From Galbitalea sp036499165 (GTDB lineage Bacteria; Actinomycetota; Actinomycetes; Actinomycetales; Microbacteriaceae), in assembly GCA_036499165.1 (NCBI GenBank), contig DASYEE010000081.1:1-64000 (forward strand): a DNA stretch of 64,000 nucleotides, given 5' to 3'. Position 1 is the first letter of the stretch. Each line of letters opens with the position of its first letter. The position numbers and the translations under genes are program-made. Positions 1 to 10,523 of this stretch are shown one piece after another. The notes below the pieces were generated by a model that saw only the letters and a program-made list of their open reading frames with translations, was not told the DNA's origin and searched no databases.

Positions 1-1236
1 ACGCGACCTGTGCTCACGGACGAGCGGCGAGGTGTCGAGCGGGAAGTTCATGACGAACGTGGGGCGCGTGAGTGACCCCTTCACGAAGTGCTCCCAGAGT
101 TCCTCGACGAGCTTGCCGTGGGTCGCGAGCTTGACCTCGACACCCTCGGCCGCCGCGATCTTCTGCAACTCTTCCACGGTCGTGTCGACTGTCACAGCGA
201 TGCCGGATGCCTCGGACAGCGACCCGTACATGTCGATGCGATCCCACTCGCCGCCAAGGTCGTACTCGGTGCCGTCCGCCCACGTCACGGTGGTCGATCC
301 AGCGATCGCCGTTGCGGCATCCTGGATCATCTCCTGCGTGAGCTCGGCCATCTGGTCATAGTCGCCGTAGGACTGGTATGCCTCGAGCATCGCGAATTCC
401 GGTGAATGCGTCGAGTCCGCACCCTCGTTACGGAAGTTCCGATTGATCTCGAACACGCGCTCGATGCCGCCGACGACGGCGCGCTTCAGGAACAACTCTG
501 GCGCGATGCGCAGAAACAGCTCGGTGTCGAACGCGTTGCTCTGCGTGACGAACGGACGAGCGGATGCCCCGCCATGCATCGTCTGCAGCATCGGGGTCTC
601 GACCTCGATGTATCCGTGCCGGGAAAAGGTCGAACGCAGGGAGGCGTTCGCGGTCGCACGGGCACGCACGACGTATCGCGCCTGCTCGCGCACGATCAGG
701 TCGAGGTAACGGCTGCGCATCCGAGACTCTTCGCTGAGCTCGGTGTAGAGGTTCGGCAGCGGCAGCAGAGCTTTGGCCGTGATGCGCCACTGGCTGGCGA
801 GCACCGAGAGCTCGCCGCGACGGCTCGAGATGACCTCGCCTGAGACGAACAGGTGGTCGCCGAGGTCGACCAGTTCCTTCCACAGCGCGAGCGATTCCTC
901 GCCAACCTCAGCGAGGCTGATCATGGCCTGGATGCGATCGCCGTCGCCGGCCTGGATGGTCGCGAAACAGAGTTTGCCGGTGTTGCGCAGGAACACGATG
1001 CGGCCGGCGAGCGCCACAGTCTCGCCCGACTTCTCGTCGATATCGAGGCTCGCGAAGGTCGTGCGCACCGCGCCGATGGTGTCGGTGATCGGCACGCCGA
1101 CGACGTAGGCGCCGAGGCCGAGTTCGTTCAGCCGGTCGCGCTTGGCGAGCCGGACGGCCTTCTGCTGGGAGACCTCTTCTTCGCTCAGTTCGACGGCTGA
1201 CGCGTCGGGCTCGGGCGTGTGCTGTGTTTCGGTCAA
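1..1236 (-). CDS. lysS: Lysyl-tRNA synthetase, class II (3' end cut by window)
   Basis: Charges tRNA-Lys with lysine in the cytosol. The 412 visible codons contain the N-terminal OB-fold anticodon-binding part (through VFLRNTGKLCFATIQ) and the start of the class II catalytic domain: motif 1 around SRYLDLIVREQ and motif 2 with FEINRNFRNEG and HSPEFAMLEAYQSY. Motif 3 and the C-terminus lie outside the window. The start is a TTG at 1236 preceded by an AGGAGT Shine-Dalgarno, and no better in-frame start is visible. It is the last visible gene of the folate/panC run. The family call is secure; the start is fairly sure. Confidence 0.95.
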   Translation of the reverse strand, partial: MTETQHTPEPDASAVELSEEEVSQQKAVRLAKRDRLNELGLGAYVVGVPITDTIGAVRTTFASLDIDEKSGETVALAGRIVFLRNTGKLCFATIQAGDGDRIQAMISLAEVGEESLALWKELVDLGDHLFVSGEVISSRRGELSVLASQWRITAKALLPLPNLYTELSEESRMRSRYLDLIVREQARYVVRARATANASLRSTFSRHGYIEVETPMLQTMHGGASARPFVTQSNAFDTELFLRIAPELFLKRAVVGGIERVFEINRNFRNEGADSTHSPEFAMLEAYQSYGDYDQMAELTQEMIQDAATAIAGSTTVTWADGTEYDLGGEWDRIDMYGSLSEASGIAVTVDTTVEELQKIAAAEGVEVKLATHGKLVEELWEHFVKGSLTRPTFVMNFPLDTSPLVREHRSR

Positions 1237-1295
1237 CGGGACTCCTGCAGATGGCGCTTTGGTGGCGATCCCATGGTAGTCGGGCTGTGCCGGTC

Positions 1296-2165
1296 TCAAT
1301 CCGCGAGCAGGACCCGCCGGTTGTCGATGAGCCTGGTTTCACCGACGCGTGCGGCGATCAGGACGAGTGCCGGGCCGGTGTAGCCGTCGTCCGCTGGCAG
1401 GAACGTCTGAGGGTCAACGACTCGAAGGTAGTCGAGAACCACGAGCGGCTCGCCCATAATTGCGCCCTGTGCTGCGCCGACCACGGCATCCACACCGCGG
1501 TCGCCGTACGACTCTGCCGCATCCATCGCCCTCGACAGCGCGCGGGCGGCTCGTCGTTCGCGCTCGTCGAGGTAGGCGTTGCGGCTGGAGCGCGCGAGGC
1601 CGCTGGCTTCTCTCACGATCTCGACCGCTTCGACCTGCACCGGGATGCTGAGGTCGGTGACCATGCGACGCACGAGGAAGAGTTGCTGGGCATCCTTCTC
1701 GCCGAACATCACGTAGTCGGGTGTCACGATGCCGAGGAGCTTCGCGACGACGGTCAGGACACCGTCGAAATGGCCCGGCCTCGATGCGCCCTCGTAGAGA
1801 CGGCCGACGGACCCCGCGACGACGCGCGTCTGCAACTCGCCATCCGGGTACATCTCATCGACGGATGGCGCGAAGACGTACCCGACCCCCGCCTGCCCGA
1901 GCTTGTCGAGGTCTGAGTCGAACGACTTCGGATACTTGTCGAGATCCTCGCCCGGCCCGAACTGCAGTGGGTTCACGAAGATCGAGACGACCACGGTCGA
2001 TCCCAGTTCGCGCGCACGCTCGACAAGAGCAAGATGACCTTCGTGCAAGGCGCCCATGGTCGGCACGAGCACGATGCTCTCAGTTGGGCCGGCGGCACGG
2101 GCGGCGGCGATGGTCTCGCGCGTCGCCGCAATGGTCGTGAGCACGACCGGGCGGAGCAGTGTCAC
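1296..2165 (-). CDS. panC: Pantothenate synthetase PanC
   Basis: Joins pantoate and beta-alanine using ATP in coenzyme A synthesis. The 289-residue protein shows the family motifs VPTMGALHEGH (nucleotidyltransferase HIGH-like), SIFVNPLQFGPGEDLDKYP, GRLYEGASRPGHFDGV, FGEKDAQQ and the KMSKS-equivalent ASGLARSSRN. The GTG start at 2165 sits in a GTGA overlap with the stop of the upstream DUF2520 gene, indicating translational coupling. The frame stays open upstream, but that extension lies inside the neighbouring gene and lacks family similarity. Length is normal for PanC. Confidence 0.95.
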   Translation of the reverse strand: MTLLRPVVLTTIAATRETIAAARAAGPTESIVLVPTMGALHEGHLALVERARELGSTVVVSIFVNPLQFGPGEDLDKYPKSFDSDLDKLGQAGVGYVFAPSVDEMYPDGELQTRVVAGSVGRLYEGASRPGHFDGVLTVVAKLLGIVTPDYVMFGEKDAQQLFLVRRMVTDLSIPVQVEAVEIVREASGLARSSRNAYLDERERRAARALSRAMDAAESYGDRGVDAVVGAAQGAIMGEPLVVLDYLRVVDPQTFLPADDGYTGPALVLIAARVGETRLIDNRRVLLAD

Positions 2166-2887
2166 TCGAGACCTTCCCTGGGTAGCAAATCGACATCGAT
2201 CGTACCGGCGCGCGCGTCCGCGAGTGCATTCTCGACCGATGAGCGCACGAGCGGCGCTATCACCTCGCCGGCGTTCTGGATGCCGAGGTCGGTGAGGATT
2301 CCCGTCGCCTGCCCGACTATCGCGGTCGAGAAGCTGGTGGCGGTCGAAATCGCCTCCGCGTACGCCGGACGGTCGGCTTCGTCGATGATCACGGGTTCCG
2401 CGCCCATCTCGACGACCAGTGCCATGCCGATCGGCTGGACGACGGATGCAGCCGTGACAGCGCAGTAGCTGTCCCGCAGGCGCGACAGGTCGATGCTGGT
2501 GCCCGTGAACGACATGGCCGGATGCACCGCAAGCGGGATGGCACCCATCGCCTGCGCTGGGGCGAGTACCGCCGTCCCGAGCGATGGCGCTGTGTGCAAG
2601 ACCAGCTGACCGGGCTGCCACACACCGGTCGCTGCGAGTCCTGCCACGAGCGAGGCCAACTCTGCCTCGGGCACGGCGAGGATCACCAGTTCGCTGCGCT
2701 CGATGATGGTCGGTATATCGAGGATCGGGACTCCGGGCAGCATCACATCAGCCCGCTCTCGGCTCGCCGCCGACACCGCGGAAACGCCGACCAGCGCGTG
2801 CCCCGCTCCCGCGAGCGCCGCGCCGAAGACAGGGCCAACGTGCCCGGCGCCGATGATCCCGATGCCAAGTCGACCAGAGCGTTCCAT
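2162..2887 (-). CDS. Rossmann-like / DUF2520 domain protein
   Basis: A 241-residue protein with an N-terminal Rossmann fold (GAGHVG near residues 14-19, acidic/hydrophobic beta strand patterns such as LVILAVPEAEL) and a C-terminal helical part beginning near LAVHPAMSFTG. This matches the DUF2520 family, an NAD(P)-binding protein with a 6-phosphogluconate-dehydrogenase-like C-terminal domain. The family is commonly encoded next to panC in actinobacteria, so a role linked to pantoate supply is possible, but the substrate is unknown. Its start overlaps the stop of the PH gene by one base (TGATG), and it overlaps panC by 4 nt. Confidence 0.85.
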   Translation of the reverse strand: MERSGRLGIGIIGAGHVGPVFGAALAGAGHALVGVSAVSAASRERADVMLPGVPILDIPTIIERSELVILAVPEAELASLVAGLAATGVWQPGQLVLHTAPSLGTAVLAPAQAMGAIPLAVHPAMSFTGTSIDLSRLRDSYCAVTAASVVQPIGMALVVEMGAEPVIIDEADRPAYAEAISTATSFSTAIVGQATGILTDLGIQNAGEVIAPLVRSSVENALADARAGTIDVDLLPREGLE

Positions 2888-4527
2888 CAGGTCGACGCCT
2901 CACCCGAGCGCCAGCGATGCGTCGTGTCAGAGCCCACCGAGTGCGTGACGGAGATCGAGACGTCGGAGAAGAACGCGAGCGCGACATCCCGGTCGACCGC
3001 TCCGAGCTCGGCGCGAATCGGCCCGTTGACCGTGTGGATGTGCAGGTGCGCCAGGCGCAGCAGACGGTACAACGGCCCCTGCGTCAGCCCGAGGCTCTGG
3101 ACGCGCGCCTCGGGAACGATCGTGAATCGACGCCAGATCGCGCCTTCTCGAAGCAGGATTATGCCGGGCAGTCGCGCGTACCCGTTGCGTCGCCACGACA
3201 GCACCCGCACCCATGCCGCTCGCAGCGGCGAAGTCGTGTATCCACCGGCGCCCTTCGTGCCGGTGAGCCCGAGGCGGAGCGTCTCGGCCGCATCCTCGGC
3301 GGCGAGACCCGGCAGCAGCAACCCGAGTACACGCTGCACGTCGTCGCGGTTCCCCACCGGCAGGATCGTCGTGTTGCGCTGGCCGTCCGCGCCCTTGGCG
3401 TTCGACTTCGATGCCCTGTTCACCTTGATCTCCCACCAGCCGAAGATGCGCCAGAGCACGGGCTGGCGAACCTGGATCGAGTGGATGCGCCCAGGCGGCA
3501 GCGTCTCGTTGCTGAGCGTCAGGATTCCGAATCCGACCCGGACGCCGTCTGGTGTCGCGGCGATCGAGTAGCGCAGCGACTTCGTGAACCGACGAAACAG
3601 GAAGCTGGCGATGCCGAACAGGAACGGCAGGATGATGACGAACGCGAACGGCTGCCCGTTGATCGACGACGCGACACCGGCGGCCACGAGAACGATCACG
3701 AAGGTGAGTGTCGTGTCGTGGAGGATCAGCGACCCGAGCAACCTGCCCGTGTGGATCTTGACCACCGACTCCGCTGCTGCGATGGAGGGATCGAGCTCCG
3801 GTGCGGTGAAGTCTGACACGCGCTGCTCGATGAACCCCCGCTGCACTTGCTGGGCCGGTTGCAATTGCTGGTTGAGCTTGTCGAAACCCGGCGGCATCCC
3901 TGCCGCCGCTTCCGCCTGTTCCCGTGCCCGCACGCCGGACGCGAGGCGCAGGATGTCGCGCCTGAGCGCATCCGCGTTGGCCGACGACAGGTAGTCGAGT
4001 CGCACATTCGCGTCGTGCCCCGCGACGTCGATCTCGAGTCTCGCCGCGCCGAAGAACCGCGCGAAGAACGGCCGCACGATGTTCACGCCCTGGATCCGGT
4101 CGAGCCGCCCCTTGCGCTCGGTGCGACGGAGCACCCCCTGCTTCACTTCGACGAGCTCATCGGTGATGCGAAATTCGTGCACGCGCCAGGACAGGTAGAA
4201 GATGCCGATGAGCAGGATCAGCACGATGGCAATGACCCCGAGCGCGATGGGCAGCCTGCCGTCGCTCGTCACGAACGTGATGGGGTCGCCCTCGTCCTTG
4301 TGGTGACCGCCGATGAACAGCTCAGCCAGCTGCTGGCGTGCCTGCGAGATCACGTAGCCGAGGAGCGCGATCAGGAAGAGCCCGCCGCGCAGGAGTGGCG
4401 TGGCGGGGTGCAGCCGATGCCACTCCCCGTCGGCCAACGGGGTGTCGAGCCTGATCCTCGTGCGCGCATCCGGCGGCGGCGGGTCAGCGGGCACGGCTGG
4501 TGGAGGCGGCGCCTGTTCGTCGGTCAC
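2887..4527 (-). CDS. Large membrane protein with three bacterial PH (bPH2/YdbT-like) domains
   Basis: A 546-residue membrane protein. After a proline-rich cytosolic N-terminus it has hydrophobic segments near residues 45-65, 95-118 and a pair near 265-320. These separate three bPH2 (former DUF304) domains, recognisable by repeated patterns such as GVLRRTERKGRLDRIQGVN, LPPGRIHSIQVRQP and FTIVPEARVQSLGLTQGP. This is the YdbT-type architecture; in Bacillus, YdbS/YdbT proteins have been linked to envelope stress resistance, but no mechanism follows from the sequence. It overlaps the smaller PH gene by ATGA, so the two probably form a pair. Confidence 0.88.
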   Translation of the reverse strand: MTDEQAPPPPAVPADPPPPDARTRIRLDTPLADGEWHRLHPATPLLRGGLFLIALLGYVISQARQQLAELFIGGHHKDEGDPITFVTSDGRLPIALGVIAIVLILLIGIFYLSWRVHEFRITDELVEVKQGVLRRTERKGRLDRIQGVNIVRPFFARFFGAARLEIDVAGHDANVRLDYLSSANADALRRDILRLASGVRAREQAEAAAGMPPGFDKLNQQLQPAQQVQRGFIEQRVSDFTAPELDPSIAAAESVVKIHTGRLLGSLILHDTTLTFVIVLVAAGVASSINGQPFAFVIILPFLFGIASFLFRRFTKSLRYSIAATPDGVRVGFGILTLSNETLPPGRIHSIQVRQPVLWRIFGWWEIKVNRASKSNAKGADGQRNTTILPVGNRDDVQRVLGLLLPGLAAEDAAETLRLGLTGTKGAGGYTTSPLRAAWVRVLSWRRNGYARLPGIILLREGAIWRRFTIVPEARVQSLGLTQGPLYRLLRLAHLHIHTVNGPIRAELGAVDRDVALAFFSDVSISVTHSVGSDTTHRWRSGEAST

Positions 4528-5009
4528 AGCCCGACCCGCCTCGACTCGGCGAGTTCGACGAGTCGGTCGCGCAGCTCTTCAGCGTCGGCGACCGCGAGAC
4601 CTGGGATGGCTACCCCGCTCGAGGATGCCGCGGTCACGAAACGCAGGTCGCTGAGGCCGAGGATCCGCGAGATGGGACCGCGGTTGATGTCGACCAGCTG
4701 CATCCTCCCGTATGGAACGGAGACAAATCGCTGGAACAGCAGCCCGCGGCGGAACAGCAGGTCGTCTTCGCGCAGCTGGTAGCCGATCGAGCGGACCCGC
4801 CTCGGGATGAAGGCGACAACGAGCAACAACACGACGAGCACGACGGCCGGGATGATCCACAGCCAGGTCACGTGCGAGAAGAACGCGGGAATGCTCGTCA
4901 CGACCACGGCGGCGATCGTGAAGACGAGCGTGCCGACGACATCCACAACCACGTATTTCGGCGAGACCCTGCGCCAGGTGATGCCAGGCAGTTCGAGACG
5001 GTCTGACAA
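4524..5009 (-). CDS. Small PH domain membrane protein (YdbS-like)
   Basis: A 161-residue protein with two N-terminal membrane segments (around VVDVVGTLVFTIAAVVVTSI and LWIIPAVVLVVLLLVVAFI) followed by one bPH2 domain with the typical pattern GYQLREDDLLFRRGLLFQR, SVPYGRMQLVDI and GPISRILGL. It is translationally coupled through ATGA to the three-domain PH gene, the usual YdbS-YdbT arrangement. Its function in actinobacteria is not established. Confidence 0.88.
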   Translation of the reverse strand: MSDRLELPGITWRRVSPKYVVVDVVGTLVFTIAAVVVTSIPAFFSHVTWLWIIPAVVLVVLLLVVAFIPRRVRSIGYQLREDDLLFRRGLLFQRFVSVPYGRMQLVDINRGPISRILGLSDLRFVTAASSSGVAIPGLAVADAEELRDRLVELAESRRVGL

Positions 5010-5056
5010 GGTTTACCTCGCTCGGTTGCTGACGCGCTGCACTCGCGGAATCGTCA

Positions 5057-5542
5057 TCAGTGGGTGGTTGGGGTCACAGGAATGTGATCGCCCTTGTCGT
5101 TATCGTCGTCCGGCGGCAGGCTGCACATGTATTCGGCGACGAGACCGCAACTGAGCAACACTGCTGCCGCGGCGACGGTGACGACACAGGCAACAATCGA
5201 GCCTACGCCAGCGATAACGGGCCGCGTGAGGAAGAACAGCAGCACTCCGAGCCCTGCACCGAACAGCACGGAACCCGCGATCGCGATCGCCTTGGCGAGG
5301 ATGACGACCCGCGTCGCGTAGAACGGATCCACTCGCGGGCGGGTGCGGTCGCGCACCGCGCGGCGCACCGGTCGTGCGGCCGCCACGGCGAGCACCCCGA
5401 TCACGACGAGCGCGAAGGCCAGCGAATACGGCGGAATTGCTGCCGGCGCACCGGATGCCGTGAGGACGACCTCAAGCGCCCAGCCGAGTGCGCCGCCGAA
5501 GACGGCGTAGAGCACAAGGAGCAGCGGACGGGTGCGTTTCAC
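5057..5542 (-). CDS. DUF3180 membrane protein
   Basis: A 161-residue predicted membrane protein with about four hydrophobic segments (LLLVLYAVFGGALGWALEVV, YSLAFALVVIGVLAVAAA, VVILAKAIAIAGSVLFGAGLGVLL in two parts, and VGSIVACVVTVAAAAVLL). It belongs to DUF3180, which in actinobacteria usually follows folK. The start chosen is the GTG at 5542, which makes a GTGA overlap with the folK stop and follows a GGAGG. The longer open frame upstream is antisense-like arginine-rich sequence and is rejected. Function unknown. Confidence 0.85.
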   Translation of the reverse strand: MKRTRPLLLVLYAVFGGALGWALEVVLTASGAPAAIPPYSLAFALVVIGVLAVAAARPVRRAVRDRTRPRVDPFYATRVVILAKAIAIAGSVLFGAGLGVLLFFLTRPVIAGVGSIVACVVTVAAAAVLLSCGLVAEYMCSLPPDDDNDKGDHIPVTPTTH

Positions 5543-6036
5543 GAGTGCCTCCCTGGATGTCGTTTCACGTCGATCTTGGCAGCAGGGAGCTCGTCGATGC
5601 GGCCGACTCCCGGCAGTTCCGCGTTCGGGTCGATCTCGAGCCATGGCACGAGCACGAATTCGCGCGCTGCCGCTCGCGGGTGGGGAAGCACCAGATCGTC
5701 GCTCTCGAGCTGCAGCTGGTCGTACGCCACGATGTCGATGTCGAGCGTGCGATCCCCCCACCGCTCCTCGCGCACGCGGCCGTGGGAAACCTCGATGGTC
5801 GCGGTCTGCCGCAGGAGTTCGTGCGGGTCGAGATCGGTCGTGACGATGACGGCGACATTGAGGTACGCGGGCGCCGACTCGTCGACCCCGTGCGTCTTGA
5901 CCGCGGCCGTCTCGACGAAGCCGGACACGGCATCCACGATCATGCCAGGCACGGCCGCGAGGTCGTCGACGGCACTCCGGATCGTCTGCTCACGCTCGCC
6001 AAGATTGCTGCCGAGGGAGAGAACCGCGCGACTCAT
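5539..6036 (-). CDS. folK: 2-amino-4-hydroxy-6-hydroxymethyldihydropteridine diphosphokinase
   Basis: Transfers pyrophosphate from ATP to 6-hydroxymethyl-dihydropterin in folate synthesis. The 165-residue protein has the N-terminal LSLGSNLGERE motif, a loop with ETAAVKTHGV, LNVAVIVTTDLDP, and the signature RWGDRTLDIDIVAYD with the two metal-binding Asp residues, followed by LPHPRAAAREFVLVPW. It overlaps folB by 4 nt (ATGA) and the DUF3180 gene by 4 nt (GTGA), so the chain is tightly coupled. Confidence 0.95.
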   Translation of the reverse strand: MSRAVLSLGSNLGEREQTIRSAVDDLAAVPGMIVDAVSGFVETAAVKTHGVDESAPAYLNVAVIVTTDLDPHELLRQTATIEVSHGRVREERWGDRTLDIDIVAYDQLQLESDDLVLPHPRAAAREFVLVPWLEIDPNAELPGVGRIDELPAAKIDVKRHPGRHS

Positions 6037-6398
6037 GCCCTGCCCCGCGTGATGGTGATCGACACATCATCAAACGGCACGGTGATAGGAGCTGAGGGCT
6101 TGTGCAGCGTCACCCGGACGCTCTCGGCGGCCGGATGCGCGAGCGCGACTTGCGCGATGCGCTCTGCGACCGTCTCGATCAGGTCGACCGGATCGCGCTC
6201 GATCGCCGCGACCACCTCTTCGGCCAGCACGCCGTAGTGCACGGTGGCCTCGAGATCGTCGGACGACGACGCAGTTCTGGTGTCGAGCCAGACGATGATA
6301 TCGACGACGAACTCCTGGCCGTCGCGGCGTTCGTCGTCGAAGACACCGTGAAAGCCGGTCGCCCGGAGCCCCGTGATGGTGATGTGGTCGTCAGCCAT
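6033..6398 (-). CDS. folB: Dihydroneopterin aldolase
   Basis: Converts dihydroneopterin to 6-hydroxymethyl-dihydropterin and glycolaldehyde. The 121-residue product begins MADDHITITGLRATGFHGV, where the GxHGV segment is the family signature, continues with GQEFVVDIIVWLDT and VHYGVLAEEVVAAIE, and ends with VRVTLHKPSAPI, the usual active-site Lys region. The ATG at 6398 lies 8 nt inside the end of folP. A longer open frame exists upstream but is out of frame with folP and not family-like. Confidence 0.94.
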   Translation of the reverse strand: MADDHITITGLRATGFHGVFDDERRDGQEFVVDIIVWLDTRTASSSDDLEATVHYGVLAEEVVAAIERDPVDLIETVAERIAQVALAHPAAESVRVTLHKPSAPITVPFDDVSITITRGRA

Positions 6399-7257
6399 CC
6401 AACCGCCCCGTCTGCATGGCCGACCAGATGTCGAGCGCCGTCTTCGTGGCCTCGACGTTGTGCACTCGCACGCCCCAGACGCCGGCGCGCGCGGCGAGCG
6501 CACTGATGATCGCGGTCGCAAAGTCGCGGTCGCTCGGTGGGGCGTCATCCTCGGCGAAGGGCGCGAGGAAACGCTTCCGGGAAGCTCCGATGAGGATGGG
6601 GTAGCCGAGCGACTCCAGGTCGGCGAGGGCGGCGAGGAGGGCCCAGTTGTGCGCTCCGGTCTTCGCGAAGCCCAACCCCGGATCCACGACGATGCGCTCA
6701 GGGCTGACTCCCCAGACCAGCAATTCGGCGATGCGGGCCTTGAGCGCGTCGCGGACCTCGGCCACGACATCCGAATAGCTCGTGAGGTCGTCCATCGTGT
6801 CGCTGTGGCCACGCCAGTGCGACGCGATGTACCGCACGCCAGTTTGCGCGACGACCCGGTACATCTCCGGGTCCGCGAGGCCACCGGACACATCGTTGAT
6901 GACGCGCACGCCGGCGCGGGCCGCGACGAGCGCGGTCGAAGAGTTCATGGTGTCGACGCTCACCGAGATGCCGCGCTGCACGAGGTCGGTGACGACGGGC
7001 ATGATGCGCTCCTGCTCGACACCCGGATCGATGCGCTCTGCTCCAGGCCGCGTGGACTCGCCGCCGACATCGATGAGATCTGCGCCCTGCGAGCGCAGCT
7101 GGACCGCGCGCGCGATCGCCAGATCGTGGGCGGTGAATTCACCCCCATCGCTGAAGGAATCCGGCGTGAGGTTGAGGACGCCGACCACGACCGGCCGCGC
7201 ACCCGCAGTGCTGGCCGGCCGAATGCGAGCGACCGCGTTAGCCATTGGCGGCCGCAC
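6391..7257 (-). CDS. folP: Dihydropteroate synthase
   Basis: Condenses 6-hydroxymethyl-dihydropterin pyrophosphate with p-aminobenzoate; the target of sulfonamides. Motifs are complete: GVLNLTPDSFSDGG, DVGGESTRPGA, SVDTMNSS, INDVSGG, DPGLGFAKT and IGASRKRFL. Two starts are possible: the GTG at 7257 used here (288 aa) or the ATG at 7245 (284 aa). Both overlap the end of folE, and neither has a clearly better ribosome-binding site. Located between folE and folB in the coupled folate run. Confidence 0.95.
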   Translation of the reverse strand: MRPPMANAVARIRPASTAGARPVVVGVLNLTPDSFSDGGEFTAHDLAIARAVQLRSQGADLIDVGGESTRPGAERIDPGVEQERIMPVVTDLVQRGISVSVDTMNSSTALVAARAGVRVINDVSGGLADPEMYRVVAQTGVRYIASHWRGHSDTMDDLTSYSDVVAEVRDALKARIAELLVWGVSPERIVVDPGLGFAKTGAHNWALLAALADLESLGYPILIGASRKRFLAPFAEDDAPPSDRDFATAIISALAARAGVWGVRVHNVEATKTALDIWSAMQTGRLDG

Positions 7258-7852
7258 CCGCTCCCGCAGGGATGCCGCCCGCCCCGATCAGCGCGACGAT
7301 CTCCGCGCGCTCAACCGGGTCGCTGAGGATTCCGCGCGTGGCCATGGTCACAGTTGTACTCTTCGCCTGCCGCGCGCCGCGCGAAGTCACACAACCGTGG
7401 CTGGCATCGAGAATCACGAGGACGCCGCGCGGCTCGAGACCCTCCTGCAGGGCATCCGCGATCTCTTCTGTCAGACGCTCCTGCAGCTGGGGACGGGACG
7501 CGAGCGTGTCGACGACCTTCGGGATGCGCCCGAGGCCGACCACGCGCTTGTTGGGGATATACGCGACATGGGCACGGCCGAGGAACGGCAACAGGTGATG
7601 CTCGCAGATGGAACGGAAGTCGATATCGCGCAGCAGCACGAGCTCGCTCAGCTCACCCTCCGCCAGGTCAAGTTCGACGGTGTCTGCGAGGTGATCCTGC
7701 GGGTCGACGCCGAGCCCCGAGAAGAATTCGCCGTACGCCTCAGCGACACGCGTCGGCGTGGCGAGAAGCCCCGGACGCGCGGAATCCTCGCCGATAGCGG
7801 CGAGGATTTCGGCGACGGCAGCCTCGACGCGTGCGGTGTCGATGGGAGCCAC
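7238..7852 (-). CDS. folE: GTP cyclohydrolase I
   Basis: First step of folate/pterin synthesis: opens GTP to dihydroneopterin triphosphate. The 204-residue product contains the Zn/active-site sequence DIDFRSICEHHLLPFLGRAHVAYIP, split here as CEHHLLPF and GRAHVAYIP, then GLGRIPKVVDTLASRPQ, LQERLTEEIADAL and the second Cys in ASHGCVTSRGARQ. The GTG at 7852 is the only credible start, 7 nt after the ftsH stop; the much longer open frame upstream is antisense composition inside ftsH. Confidence 0.95.
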   Translation of the reverse strand: MAPIDTARVEAAVAEILAAIGEDSARPGLLATPTRVAEAYGEFFSGLGVDPQDHLADTVELDLAEGELSELVLLRDIDFRSICEHHLLPFLGRAHVAYIPNKRVVGLGRIPKVVDTLASRPQLQERLTEEIADALQEGLEPRGVLVILDASHGCVTSRGARQAKSTTVTMATRGILSDPVERAEIVALIGAGGIPAGAGAAANG

Positions 7853-7859
7853 TAATACC

Positions 7860-9869
<2,010 letters not shown>

Positions 9870-9971
9870 GATGATCGGGCGCTGCCACCCTTCACCTTCC
9901 TTGAGAGATGTTCTGTAAGGCTACAGCGGCTGCGCTTGGTGCCCGCTGGATGTTTGCCGAGGGCTTAACTA

Positions 9972-10523
9972 CTATTCGTAGACGTGCGGCGCGAGCACAG
10001 CGACGGAGCGGAGGTTGCGGTAGCTCTGGTCGTAGTCGAGGCCATAGCCGACGACGAAATCGTTCGGGATATCGAAGCCGAGATAACGGACATCCACCTC
10101 GATTTTCGCCGCATCAGGCTTCCGCAACAGCGCGCAGATGTCGACAGATGCCGCCCCGCGGCTCTCGAGATTGGTCTTCAGCCACGACAGCGTCAGCCCG
10201 GAGTCGATGATGTCTTCGACAATGAGCACATGGCGGCCGGTGAGGTCGGAGTCGAGGTCTTTCAGGATTCGCACGACGCCGCTCGACTTGGTGCCAGCGC
10301 CATAGGACGACACCGCCATCCAGTCCATGTCGATGTGCATCTTGAGCTCACGCGCGAGGTCGGCCATGACCATGACTGCGCCCTTCAGGACGCCGACCAG
10401 CAGCGGGCGCTCTCCGGCATAGTCCCGCTCGATCTCCCGGGCAATCTCCGCCAGTTTCGCGTGGATCTGGTCTTCGGTGAGCAGCACCTTTGTGAGATCG
10501 TCCTGTACGTCGCTAGATTCCAC
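9972..10523 (-). CDS. hpt: Hypoxanthine phosphoribosyltransferase
   Basis: Purine salvage enzyme making IMP or GMP from hypoxanthine/guanine and PRPP. The 183-residue product has LLVGVLKGAVMVMADLAR, SSYGAGTKSSG, the PRPP-binding signature HVLIVEDIIDSGLT and the purine-binding IPNDFVVGYGLDYDQSYRN segment. The chosen start is the GTG at 10523, which lies 11 nt inside the tilS end and gives the normal family length; an upstream in-frame start would only add residues without similarity. tilS-hpt-ftsH is a conserved order. Confidence 0.94.
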   Translation of the reverse strand: MESSDVQDDLTKVLLTEDQIHAKLAEIAREIERDYAGERPLLVGVLKGAVMVMADLARELKMHIDMDWMAVSSYGAGTKSSGVVRILKDLDSDLTGRHVLIVEDIIDSGLTLSWLKTNLESRGAASVDICALLRKPDAAKIEVDVRYLGFDIPNDFVVGYGLDYDQSYRNLRSVAVLAPHVYE